Shown: positions 34,251 to 41,708 of the stretch, one piece after another
Numbering within the stretch: position 1 is the first letter of the stretch
Layout: each line of letters starts with the position of its first letter
Source: Pelomonas sp966111775
GTDB taxonomy: Bacteria > Pseudomonadota > Gammaproteobacteria > Burkholderiales > Burkholderiaceae_C
Length of the DNA stretch: 64,000 nucleotides
Direction: 5' to 3'
Assembly: GCA_966111775.1 (NCBI GenBank)
Contig: CBHWBD010000003.1
Coordinates: forward strand, 1-64,000
Program-made: the position numbers and the translations under genes
The notes under the pieces: generated by a model
The model's input: the letters and a program-made list of their open reading frames with translations, nothing else
Database searches by the model: none
What the model was told of the DNA's origin: nothing

Positions 34251-35683
34251 GCTGACGCTCCTTCGTCGTTGCGGCTGCGATAGGGCACGGTGATCGTGAC
34301 GACCGTGCCGCTGGGTTGGTTCTCGGTGACGGTGACGCTGGCGCGGGCGCCGTGCAGCAGTTGCAGGCGTTCGCGGATGTTGGCCAGGCCCACGCCGGTG
34401 CCTGAGGTGGCGGCGCGGCCGAAGCCCAGGCCCGTGTCGGCGACCGTGACGGCCAGCTTGCCATGCACGATCTCGGCCTTGACCTTGAGGCTGCCGCCCT
34501 CGGCCTTGGGCTCCAGGCCATGCTTGATGGCGTTCTCCACCAGGCCCTGGATCATCATGGGCGGGAATTCGGCGGACAGCAGGCCCTCGGGCACGTCGAT
34601 CTCGGTCTGCAGGCGCTCTTCCATGCGCATCTTCAGGATCTCGAGATAGGGCCGGATGACGGCCAGCTCGCGGCCCAGGTCGCGCACGGCACCGCTGGCG
34701 TTCGCCTCGCGCATGGTGGGCATGGAGGCCCGCAGCAGCGCGATGAGGTTCTTCTGCATCTGGCTGGCGCGTGGCGGGTCGACCTCGATGAGGTGGTCGA
34801 TGGAGGCCAGGGTGTTGAACAGGAAGTGGGGCTCGACCTGCGCCTGCATGGCGGCCATGCGGGCCTCGATAACCTGGCGCTTCAGGGCCTCGCTCTCGGC
34901 GTTCTCGGTGGCCTGCGCGGCCTTGACCTCGGCCTGGATGCGGCCCTTGTACATGGCCTTGATGACGGCCGAGGCCAGGATCCACAGGGTTGCCAGGTCG
35001 ACCAGGGAGTCGCCGGCATGCACGATGGTGACGCGGCGGCGGCTCTGGGCGTCGGCGGCTTCCTCGGCGGCTTCCTGCAGCGCGGCCTGGGCCTCGGCGG
35101 CGGCCTGCTGGGCATCCTTGACCTCCTCGGCCTCCTGCTTGAGCTGGCTGAGCTGCTCCTTGGCCTGGTCGATGGCGGCGCGGATGTCCTCGGGGCGGGT
35201 GCTCTTGGGGAAGTCCAGGGAGATGGCCGGCGCGTCGTCGGCCTTGGGCTCGCCGTCGTCGCCCTCGGTGCCGCTGGCGGCCGAGGCCGCGGGGCGCACC
35301 GGCTGGATGCGCACGCCGCGCTCGTCGATCTTGACCTCGTAGTGGACGCCCTTGTCGGCCGCCTTCCTGCCGGCCTTGTCGACAGCCTTGCGGGCCTGCT
35401 CGACGGCCTTGCGGGCTTCGGCCTCGGCCTTGGCCTTGCGGCGCTCGGCGCCATGGTCGTGGTCCTCGACCTGCTCGCTGATGCGCCAGGTGAAGGGGGG
35501 CAGGTTCTTCAGCACGTTGACGCCGATCAGCAGGGCCAGCGACAGCAGCACGAAGCGCTTCCAGCTGATGCCGACCAGCCAGCCGGCATAGATGTGGAAG
35601 TAGCGCACCACCGTGGTGGAAAAACGCTGCCAGCGCTCGATCCAGAGCTTTTGCTGGGGGCTGGGGGAGAAGGAGGGAGTCAT
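34247..35683 (-). CDS. LytS-type sensor histidine kinase with charged extracytoplasmic coiled coil
   Basis: 478 residues. Membrane helix 1 is at about 40-60 (KRFVLLSLALLIGVNVL) and a second at about 235-250 (LATLWILASAVIKAM). Between them is an unusual about 170-residue region, very rich in Ala/Glu/Lys/Gln with heptad-like patterns and a His/Asp-rich start (EDHDHGAERRKA). The cytoplasmic part is a His_kinase domain with the phosphoacceptor in QVEPHFLFNTLASIDHL and an HATPase with ENAIKHGLEPK and GVGLANIRERL. ATG 35683 was chosen as the first start before the membrane helix; no clear ribosome site is seen. It works with the LytTR regulator encoded downstream. Confidence 0.9.
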   Translation of the reverse strand: MTPSFSPSPQQKLWIERWQRFSTTVVRYFHIYAGWLVGISWKRFVLLSLALLIGVNVLKNLPPFTWRISEQVEDHDHGAERRKAKAEAEARKAVEQARKAVDKAGRKAADKGVHYEVKIDERGVRIQPVRPAASAASGTEGDDGEPKADDAPAISLDFPKSTRPEDIRAAIDQAKEQLSQLKQEAEEVKDAQQAAAEAQAALQEAAEEAADAQSRRRVTIVHAGDSLVDLATLWILASAVIKAMYKGRIQAEVKAAQATENAESEALKRQVIEARMAAMQAQVEPHFLFNTLASIDHLIEVDPPRASQMQKNLIALLRASMPTMREANASGAVRDLGRELAVIRPYLEILKMRMEERLQTEIDVPEGLLSAEFPPMMIQGLVENAIKHGLEPKAEGGSLKVKAEIVHGKLAVTVADTGLGFGRAATSGTGVGLANIRERLQLLHGARASVTVTENQPSGTVVTITVPYRSRNDEGASA

Positions 35684-35852
35684 GGCCGGTTTGTCGTCGT
35701 TGGGGCCACTGTAAGCAGGCGGCCCGGGCGGCGTGGGGTCGAAGCGACACGCCGGCCCGACCGGGTGACGAACTGCATGGGGGCGCGACAGTCCGCGCGG
35801 CCGGGCGTGACAGGGCTGTGACCGCCCTGGCAATACTTCACGGATCGCCCAG

Positions 35853-35877
35853 CAAAAAGCCCGCCAAAGGGCGGGCT
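35853..35877 (-). terminator. Terminator after the distal yceI gene
   Basis: An 8-bp stem AGCCCGCC / GGCGGGCT (35858-35877) with a 4-base loop is followed on the minus strand by TTTTTGCT. It ends the cytochrome b561-YceI-YceI transcript. Confidence 0.85.
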
Positions 35878-35899
35878 CGGAAGGGAAGGCGCGGCCAGC

Positions 35900-36478
35900 T
35901 TACTGCTTGACGGCTTCGATCTGGATGACGATGCGGACGCTGTCGGGGATGCCCGGCAGGCCGTAGTTGACGCCCCACTGGCTGCGCTGGATGGTGCCCT
36001 CGAAGTCGCCGCCGCAGACTTCGCGCTTGAGCATGGGGTTCTCGTAGCAGTTGAAGTTGTTGGCCGTCAGCGTGACCGGGTTGGTCTTGCCGCGCAGGGT
36101 CAGCTCGCCGGTGACGCTGGCCAGCTTGTCGCCGTTGAAGCTGAACTTGTCGCCGACGAACTTGGCCGTCGGGAACTGCTCGGCGGCGAAGAAGTCGTTG
36201 CTCTTCAGGTGGCGGTCGAAGCCCGGCACGCCGCTCGAGATGGAGTTCATGTCGAGGGTGACCTCGACCTTGCCGGTCTTGGCGGCCTTGTCCAGCGTGA
36301 CGGTGCCTTCCTTCTTGTCCCAGCGACCACGGTTGGTGCTGGTGCCGAAGTGCTTGGCCTCGAAGAACACGGTGGTGTGGGTCGGGTCGATGGCGTAGGT
36401 GGCGCTCTGGGCCTGGGCCTGAATGTGGGTGACAGCGATGGCGGCAGTCAGGGCGGTGAGCAGCAGGGCTTTCTTCAT
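35900..36478 (-). CDS. YceI family periplasmic protein (distal copy)
   Basis: 192 residues with a Sec signal peptide (ending AQA, about 1-24). The YceI lipocalin-like fold follows (YAIDPTHTTVFFEAKHFGTSTNRGRW ... LTLRGKTNPVTLTANNF). YceI proteins bind isoprenoid-type lipids in the periplasm. Two cysteines (NCYENPMLKREVC) probably form a disulfide. A run of eleven C residues on the coding strand lies just upstream of its GGAG ribosome site. It is the last gene of the cytochrome b561 operon, with a terminator after the stop. Confidence 0.92.
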   Translation of the reverse strand: MKKALLLTALTAAIAVTHIQAQAQSATYAIDPTHTTVFFEAKHFGTSTNRGRWDKKEGTVTLDKAAKTGKVEVTLDMNSISSGVPGFDRHLKSNDFFAAEQFPTAKFVGDKFSFNGDKLASVTGELTLRGKTNPVTLTANNFNCYENPMLKREVCGGDFEGTIQRSQWGVNYGLPGIPDSVRIVIQIEAVKQ

Positions 36479-36491
36479 CGTGAAGGTCTCC

Positions 36492-36502
36492 GGGGGGGGG
36501 GG
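36492..36502 (-). repeat. Homopolymer tract of 11 G (C11 on coding strand) before yceI
   Basis: An uninterrupted run of eleven identical bases lies between the two yceI genes. On the coding strand it ends next to GGAGA, the ribosome site of the distal yceI. Tracts of this length are prone to slippage. Confidence 0.8.
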
Positions 36503-36526
36503 TGAAGAGGAAGGGAGGAAAAGAGG

Positions 36527-37060
36527 TTACAGGCCAGCGAAAGACAACTTGAACTTGACGGTCACATCGTTGGCCACCATGGAGGTGTCGGCCCATTCGC
36601 CGTCACCGATCTTGAAGTCCAGGCGCTTGATGCCAACGCTGCCGGCAGCCACGCCCTGGGCCAGGGTGATGGGCACGACGACGTCATGCGCGGCGCCCTT
36701 GATGGTCAGCTTGCCGGCGACGTCGTACTTGCCCGGGCCGGTGGCCTTGATGCTGCTGGACACAAATGTGGCCTTGCCGTTGCGCTTGGTGTCGAACCAG
36801 GGCGAGCCGGCCAGTTCCTTGTCGAAGGCCGGGTCGCCCAGGGACACGCTGCCCAGATCCACCGTGAAGGCGATCTTGCCGGCCTCAGGCTTCTTGGCGT
36901 CGAAGTCCAGCTGGGCTTCGAACTTCTTGAACTTGCCGTCGACCGGCACGCCCATCTGCTTGAAGGTGAAGCCGAGGTCGCTCTTCTCGGGCTGCAGCGT
37001 GGCGGCCTGGGCGGCCAGGGCGCTGGTGGCGATCAGCAGGGCGGAAAACAGGCGTTTCAT
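36527..37060 (-). CDS. YceI family periplasmic protein (proximal copy)
   Basis: 177 residues with a signal peptide (MKRLFSALLIATSALAAQA) and a YceI fold (LQPEKSDLGFTFKQMGVPVDGKFKKFEAQLDFD ... LTIKGAAHDVVVPITL). It lacks the cysteines of the distal copy and differs clearly from it, so the two are diverged paralogues. It starts 12 bases after the cytochrome b561 stop. The pairing of YceI with a b561 cytochrome is common and suggests lipid- or quinone-linked electron transfer in the envelope (inference). Confidence 0.92.
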   Translation of the reverse strand: MKRLFSALLIATSALAAQAATLQPEKSDLGFTFKQMGVPVDGKFKKFEAQLDFDAKKPEAGKIAFTVDLGSVSLGDPAFDKELAGSPWFDTKRNGKATFVSSSIKATGPGKYDVAGKLTIKGAAHDVVVPITLAQGVAAGSVGIKRLDFKIGDGEWADTSMVANDVTVKFKLSFAGL

Positions 37061-37072
37061 GGGAATCCTTGT

Positions 37073-37615
37073 TCAGGCGCGGCCGACACCCATGCGGGCA
37101 AGCAGGCCGTCGCGGTCAATGAATTGGTGCTTGAGGGCGGCGGCCAGATGGCCGGCGACGAGCAGGCCCAGGCCATAGGCGGCGAAGTGGTGAACCAGCT
37201 TCAGCGTCTCGGCGAGTTCCTTGTCCTTGCCCACGAAGTCGGGCAGCGGCAGCACGCCGAACCAGACGATGGGGAAGCCGGCCGCCGAGCTGTAGGCCCA
37301 GCCGGTCAGCGGCACGGCGAAGAAGAACAGATAGAGCAGGCTGTGCGTCAGATGGGCGGCGCGCAACTGCCAGGCCGGCATGGGGATGTCGACCGGCGGG
37401 CGGTGGGTCAGGCGCCACAGCAGGCGCAGGGCCGACAAGGCCAGGATGGTGACACCGGCCCATTTGTGCCAGTTGTAGAGCTTGAGCCGCGCCGGCGAGA
37501 ACGGCAGGCCGGTCATGTACAGGCCCACGCCGAAGGCGCCGATGATGGCCAGCGCGAGCAACCAGTGCAGTGCGATGGCGACAGGGGTGTAACGGGTGGG
37601 GCTCGTCATGGGCAT
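37073..37615 (-). CDS. Cytochrome b561
   Basis: 180 residues with four membrane helices. Heme-ligand histidines lie in IALHWLLAL, WHKWAGV, HLTHSLLYL and LVHHFAAYGLG. It belongs to the bacterial cytochrome b561 (CybB-like) family of di-heme quinone oxidoreductases, which can oxidise ubiquinol, for example with superoxide. ATG 37615 has GAGGAA 8 bases upstream; 37609 is an alternative two codons later. It is the first gene of the operon with two yceI genes. Confidence 0.92.
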   Translation of the reverse strand: MPMTSPTRYTPVAIALHWLLALAIIGAFGVGLYMTGLPFSPARLKLYNWHKWAGVTILALSALRLLWRLTHRPPVDIPMPAWQLRAAHLTHSLLYLFFFAVPLTGWAYSSAAGFPIVWFGVLPLPDFVGKDKELAETLKLVHHFAAYGLGLLVAGHLAAALKHQFIDRDGLLARMGVGRA

Positions 37616-37711
37616 GCAGTGTGTTCCTCGCTGACCGGGCTTCGGTTCATGGCCCTTGTCGCCAATGTTCAGCGATTTTGAACACGCCAGCCCCTCAGGG
37701 GTCAATCCTGT

Positions 37712-38605
37712 TCAGCGCGAGCCTGGTTTCAGTCCCACCAGGAAGACCCCGACCATCACCAGCGCCGTGCCGAGCACGATCCAGGCATTCATGGGCTCGC
37801 CGAGGATGAAGACGCCCATCAGGATGGTGCTCATGGGGCCCACCATGCCGACCTGGGACGACAGCGGCGCGCCGATGCGGGCGATGGCCAGCATCACCAT
37901 CAGCACCGGCGCCACGGTGCAGGCCGTGGAGTTCAGCAGCGACAGCCACATCACCGGCTCGGGAACGGCGAAAGCGGCCAGCGGCTTGAGCACGAGGAAT
38001 TGCGCGATGCACAGCACGCAGGCCACGCTGCTGGCCAGGCCTGCCAGGCGCATCGAGCCCAGGCGCTGCACCACCTTGCCCGACAGCGCCAGATAGATGG
38101 CATAGCTGATGGCGCTGGCGAACACCAGGGCCGCACCGATGGCCGTGCTCCTGCCTTCGAAGCTCAGCTCGTGCGCGAACACTGCCACGACGCCGGCATA
38201 GCTGATGGCCAGCGCGATGACCTGGCGTGCCTGCAATTTGTGATGAAAGAACACCACCGACAGCAGCAGCACCAAGGTCGGGTTCAGATACAGGATGAGG
38301 CGCTCCAGGCTGGCCGAGATATAGGCCAGGCCGGCGAAGTCCAGATAGCTGGCCAGGTAGTAGCCGGTGAAGCCCAGCACGGCGATGTCGCGCCAGTCCT
38401 GCCGGGTCAGTGACGGCTTGCCCCGCCCTGCCCACCCCGCCATGGCGAGGAACATGGGCAGGGCCAGCAGCATGCGCCACATCAGCAGCGTGACCGCATC
38501 AACGCCGTAGCGGTAGGCCAGCTTGACGATGATGGCCTTGCCGGAAAAGCCGATGGCGCCCAGCACCGCCAGCAGCAGGCCGGGCCAGAGTGCCTTTGAA
38601 TTCAT
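37712..38605 (-). CDS. EamA/DMT-family transporter
   Basis: 297 residues with about ten membrane helices arranged as two EamA repeats (about 8-140 and 155-295), typical of drug/metabolite transporters that export amino acids or metabolites. The second repeat ends with the usual SQVGMVGPMSTILMGVFILGE pattern. Its ATG overlaps the TGA of the solute-binding protein gene (ATGA, 38602-38605), an unusual pairing. Substrate unknown. Confidence 0.9.
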   Translation of the reverse strand: MNSKALWPGLLLAVLGAIGFSGKAIIVKLAYRYGVDAVTLLMWRMLLALPMFLAMAGWAGRGKPSLTRQDWRDIAVLGFTGYYLASYLDFAGLAYISASLERLILYLNPTLVLLLSVVFFHHKLQARQVIALAISYAGVVAVFAHELSFEGRSTAIGAALVFASAISYAIYLALSGKVVQRLGSMRLAGLASSVACVLCIAQFLVLKPLAAFAVPEPVMWLSLLNSTACTVAPVLMVMLAIARIGAPLSSQVGMVGPMSTILMGVFILGEPMNAWIVLGTALVMVGVFLVGLKPGSR

Positions 38606-39366
38606 AGCAGTCCGTAGGCTGCGCGCAGCCGCGCTGCCACGCCGTTGAGCTCGAGGGCGCGCATGGCCATGACGACGCGCGCCAAGCGCTCCGGCGCCAG
38701 TCCGGGCGCGTGGGCCAGCAGTTGAGCGTCGGCATGGAAGGCGGTCGGCAGGATGCGCACGCGCGCCTGCAGACCCTCGGCCTCGATGACGTGGCGCAGC
38801 GTGGCGTCGGCCTGGTAAAAGAAGCGGCCGCGGCCGCCGAGCAGCTTGCGCAGGTTCTGTGCGTTGTCGGCGGCACCGGCGTCGACGATGAGGCCGGGCT
38901 GCTCAGCCAGGAAGCTCACATAGCCGGTGCCACGCGTCGCCAACACGACGCCCTGGCCACCGAGGGCACGGATGTCGTCGAAGCTGCGCACGTCGATGTG
39001 GTCGTCGGCGCGCACGGCCACCTGGTGGCGGATGTTGTAGAGGGGCGGCGTGTCGATGAAGCGAAAGCGCGCCGCGCGCTCGCGGGTCTTGAGCAGGCCG
39101 AAGAAGAGGTCGATGCGCTCAGCCGCCAGGTCGCTCTCGATGCGCATCAAGGGCATGGCCTCGTCCAGGCCGCTGAACTGCAGGCCGGGATCGACGCGCT
39201 GCAGGGCGCGCACATAGTCGACGCAGAAGCCCTGGGGGCCGTCGCCACCGGCATTGAACTTCAGCGTCATGCCGGCCTGGGCGATGGTGCGCAGCAGATC
39301 GTCGGCCATGGCTGCACCACCGGCGAGGGCCAGTGCGCTGGCGATCAGGGGGCGGCGACCGATCAT
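38602..39366 (-). CDS. Orphan periplasmic solute-binding protein (SBP_bac_3 type)
   Basis: 254 residues with a signal peptide (RRPLIASALALAGGAAMA). The two-lobed binding domain contains GDGPQGFCVDYVRALQRVDPGLQF, ERIDLFFGLLKTRERAARF and PPLYNIRHQVAVRADD. It is a paralogue in style of the protein at 61710-62456 (shared order: 'G-x-C-x-(E/D)-x-(L/V)-RA', 'DxFFxLLKxxER', 'YxIRHxV'). No ABC permease or ATPase genes are near; instead it is coupled to an EamA transporter. It may act as a sensor or with distant components. Confidence 0.87.
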   Translation of the reverse strand: MIGRRPLIASALALAGGAAMADDLLRTIAQAGMTLKFNAGGDGPQGFCVDYVRALQRVDPGLQFSGLDEAMPLMRIESDLAAERIDLFFGLLKTRERAARFRFIDTPPLYNIRHQVAVRADDHIDVRSFDDIRALGGQGVVLATRGTGYVSFLAEQPGLIVDAGAADNAQNLRKLLGGRGRFFYQADATLRHVIEAEGLQARVRILPTAFHADAQLLAHAPGLAPERLARVVMAMRALELNGVAARLRAAYGLL

Positions 39367-39410
39367 GGCGCGCTCAGTCTAGGGCCGTCACCCTGCGTGC
39401 GCCGCGAAGC

Positions 39411-40130
39411 TCAACCCCGTGTGGCGGCAAGCATCTCGTGCACGTCGTGGCACATCACCGCGAGGTAGGCGGCGAGCACGAGGTAGTAGGTCGCGTATTC
39501 CCACTTCACCGAGGCGGGCACGGCGTAATAGGTCTGGGCCTCGACGCTGTCGCTGCGGTGCTTCCAGGCCTTGACGAGCTGGGGCCAGGCCAGCACGGCC
39601 ATCAGGATCAGCATGGGGCTGGGTCGCCAGAAGAACAGCGCCACCAGGGCCGGCGCGCCCAGCAGCCAGATGCGCGGCGACAGCACGGCCGTGATGCGGC
39701 CGCCATCGAAGGGCGAGATGGGGATCAGGTTGAACAGGTTCAGGAAGAAGCCGCTGTAGGACACGGCCAGCAGCCAGTCGGCGTCCCAGCTGCGCGCCAT
39801 CAGATAGGCGATGGTCGCGCCCACCGTGCCCAGCATGGGGCCGGCGAGGCCGACGAAGGCCTCCGTCTGCGCATCGTGCGGCATGTCCTTGAGCTCGACC
39901 CAGGCACCGACGAAGGGAATGAAGGTCGGCGCACCGACGTTCAGGCCCTTGTAGCGCGCCGCGATGAAGTGGCCCATCTCGTGCACGAAGAGCAACGCGA
40001 TGAAGCCGGCCGCGTAGCGCCAGCCATAGATCCAGGCGTAGATGACCAGCGAGACCAGCATGGTCCCGCCGGTGGTCAGCAGCTTGCCGAACTTGGCGCC
40101 CGACAGCAGCAATGCAAGCAGCTTGAGCAT
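39411..40130 (-). CDS. M50 site-2-protease-family membrane metalloprotease
   Basis: 239 residues with several membrane helices. Zinc-binding HEMGH (FVHEMGHFIAARY) and the second metal site NLIPISPFDGG are both intact, so it should be an active intramembrane protease. No PDZ domain is present, unlike RseP. Its ATG overlaps the DUF2167 gene stop (TGATG around 40130), so the two are coupled. Substrate unknown; DUF2167 is a likely partner (inference). Confidence 0.92.
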   Translation of the reverse strand: MLKLLALLLSGAKFGKLLTTGGTMLVSLVIYAWIYGWRYAAGFIALLFVHEMGHFIAARYKGLNVGAPTFIPFVGAWVELKDMPHDAQTEAFVGLAGPMLGTVGATIAYLMARSWDADWLLAVSYSGFFLNLFNLIPISPFDGGRITAVLSPRIWLLGAPALVALFFWRPSPMLILMAVLAWPQLVKAWKHRSDSVEAQTYYAVPASVKWEYATYYLVLAAYLAVMCHDVHEMLAATRG

Positions 40131-41008
40131 CAGGCCGTCTTGTCGCGCTTGAAGAACTTGGTGATGGCCGCGCCAAAGCCAACGACAGCGATGAAGATGA
40201 TCTTCGCGAACTTGGCGACGAAGGCGAAGATGACGGCCAGCAGGCCGAGCTTCTTGGCGCCGACGCCGACGACCAGGGCCGCCAGGCCGTATTCGGCGAC
40301 ATGGTCGGTGGAGGAATCGAAGTCCTCGTAGCGCTTGCCCTTGTCGAACTCCAGCGCCCCCAGCAGGGCCTTGGCATCGGGCTTCTGGGCCGGCAGGTCC
40401 TTCAGGTCGGTGATGAAGTTCAGGCTCAGATAGCCCTCGCGGCCCAGGGCGTAGGTGTTGTAGTTGACGCCCAGATTGGCGTCAGCCGGCGCGCCCTTTT
40501 CCTTGGAGCTCATGGCCCAGACCAGGCGGTGCTGGGTGGCCTCATAGGCCGGCGGCTCGGCCCAGCCGGTGATCTCGAGGGCCGCCACGCCCATCTTCTT
40601 GCGCTCCTCGTTGCTGGCCTCGGTGCCTTCCTTGTAGCTGGACAGCAGCTCGTCGGCCTTCCACTCCTTGGCGTCGCCGTCCTTCACATAGCCGGAGGCG
40701 ATGTAGCGCAGCGTGGCGAACCATTCGCCCTCGCCCTTGGGGAAGATCAGCCCGGCCAGTTCGGTGTGCTGGCCCGGGTTGCCCATCGCGGTCAGCAGCT
40801 TGCCGGCCTGGGGCTGGGGGATGAAGACGCGGTCGGCCGGCAGATGCAGCGTGGCCTGGCCGGCAATCGCGACGTCGGCGGGGCCGGCCTTGGCGACGGC
40901 CTTGGCCTCGGTCCAGGCCGGGTTCTCGGCCGGCGCGTCGGCGGCATGGGCGGCCAGGCCCATGCAGACGGCCAGGGCGGCCAGCAGGCCACGCAAGCTC
41001 TTGTTCAT
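40130..41008 (-). CDS. DUF2167 domain-containing membrane-anchored protein
   Basis: 292 residues. A signal peptide (ending AHA, about 1-22) is followed by the DUF2167 periplasmic domain (ATLHLPADRVFIPQPQAGKLLTAMG, GEWFATLRYIASGYVKDGDAKEW, ITGWAEPPAYEATQHRLVWAM). One or two membrane helices lie near the C-terminus (LAALVVGVGAKKLGLLAVIFAFVAKFAKIIFIAVVGFGAAI), with a short basic tail. Function unknown. It is followed immediately by the coupled M50 protease gene; the C-terminal helix could be a substrate of that protease. Confidence 0.9.
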   Translation of the reverse strand: MNKSLRGLLAALAVCMGLAAHAADAPAENPAWTEAKAVAKAGPADVAIAGQATLHLPADRVFIPQPQAGKLLTAMGNPGQHTELAGLIFPKGEGEWFATLRYIASGYVKDGDAKEWKADELLSSYKEGTEASNEERKKMGVAALEITGWAEPPAYEATQHRLVWAMSSKEKGAPADANLGVNYNTYALGREGYLSLNFITDLKDLPAQKPDAKALLGALEFDKGKRYEDFDSSTDHVAEYGLAALVVGVGAKKLGLLAVIFAFVAKFAKIIFIAVVGFGAAITKFFKRDKTA

Positions 41009-41146
41009 CTGATCTCCCTAGAAAAAGGGCCGCAGTCTAGGCGGCGTCGCGGGTCGCCCCGTTCAGGGAATGCCCCCCAAGGGGAGGATTCACCCAGGGC
41101 CGCCGGGCGCGCGGCTCACAATCCTCGCCATCCAACAGGGGCTGGA

Positions 41147-41653
41147 ATGAAAGCGATCCACAAGCTGCGTACACCACTCACCGCGGCAGCCTGCGTCCTG
41201 CTGATGCTGCTGGGCAGCGGCTGCTCGACACCCAAGGTGGTCGTGTCGCCGCCGCTGCGCTGCGATGCGCCCGACAGCGGTTGCGTCAACGATCTGATGC
41301 TGGCGCTGGAGGACTGGAAGGATGCCTACAACGCCCGCGACCCGCGCCGGCTGCAGCAGCTCTATGCGCCGGGTGCCCTGATCACCGACGACGAGTACAC
41401 GGCCGTGCCGCTGGATGGCGTGGCGCTGCCGGTGTTCTTCGACCAGATGGCACAGCGGCCCACGGCCCGCATGCGCTGGATGATCGGCAACCTGCAGTTC
41501 TTCGGCGACACGGCGGTGCGCTCGGGCGAATACGAGTTCACCGAGCAGGTCGGTGGTGAAACGAAGGAAAGACCGGCCCGCTACAGCTTCGCCTACCAAC
41601 GCATCGAGGGCCGCTGGCTGATCGTGCTGCAGCACTCGACATTGAGGCCCTGA
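41147..41653 (+). CDS. Lipoprotein with SnoaL/DUF4440-like (NTF2-fold) domain
   Basis: 168 residues. A lipoprotein signal (LLMLLGSGC, lipobox GSGC, Cys at about 26) is followed by an NTF2-like domain (LALEDWKDAYNARDPRRLQQLYAPGALITDDE ... RYSFAYQRIEGRWLIVLQHSTLRP), as in DUF4440/SnoaL-like proteins that bind small hydrophobic molecules. It is probably attached to the outer or inner membrane on the periplasmic side. ATG 41147 starts the signal; the open frame upstream is a shadow of DUF2167. A two-way terminator follows. Confidence 0.85.
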   Translation: MKAIHKLRTPLTAAACVLLMLLGSGCSTPKVVVSPPLRCDAPDSGCVNDLMLALEDWKDAYNARDPRRLQQLYAPGALITDDEYTAVPLDGVALPVFFDQMAQRPTARMRWMIGNLQFFGDTAVRSGEYEFTEQVGGETKERPARYSFAYQRIEGRWLIVLQHSTLRP

Positions 41654-41660
41654 ATGAACA

Positions 41661-41689
41661 AAGCCCCGCGGGACGAGCCAGCGGGGCTT
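41661..41689. terminator. Bidirectional terminator between the lipoprotein and indolepyruvate oxidoreductase genes
   Basis: A 9-bp stem AAGCCCCGC / GCGGGGCTT has an 11-base loop between convergent genes. The T-run is better on the minus strand (TTTGTTC), so it mainly ends the oxidoreductase transcript. Confidence 0.75.
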
Positions 41690-41708
41690 CTCAAGGGCGT
41701 GAGCGCGA

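Noticed and set aside
41040..41110. CCCCCCAAGGGGA-type sequence upstream of the lipoprotein gene, considered as a fourth repeat copy
   Set aside because: Only the short C/G hairpin core is similar; the flanking hairpins that define the family are missing.
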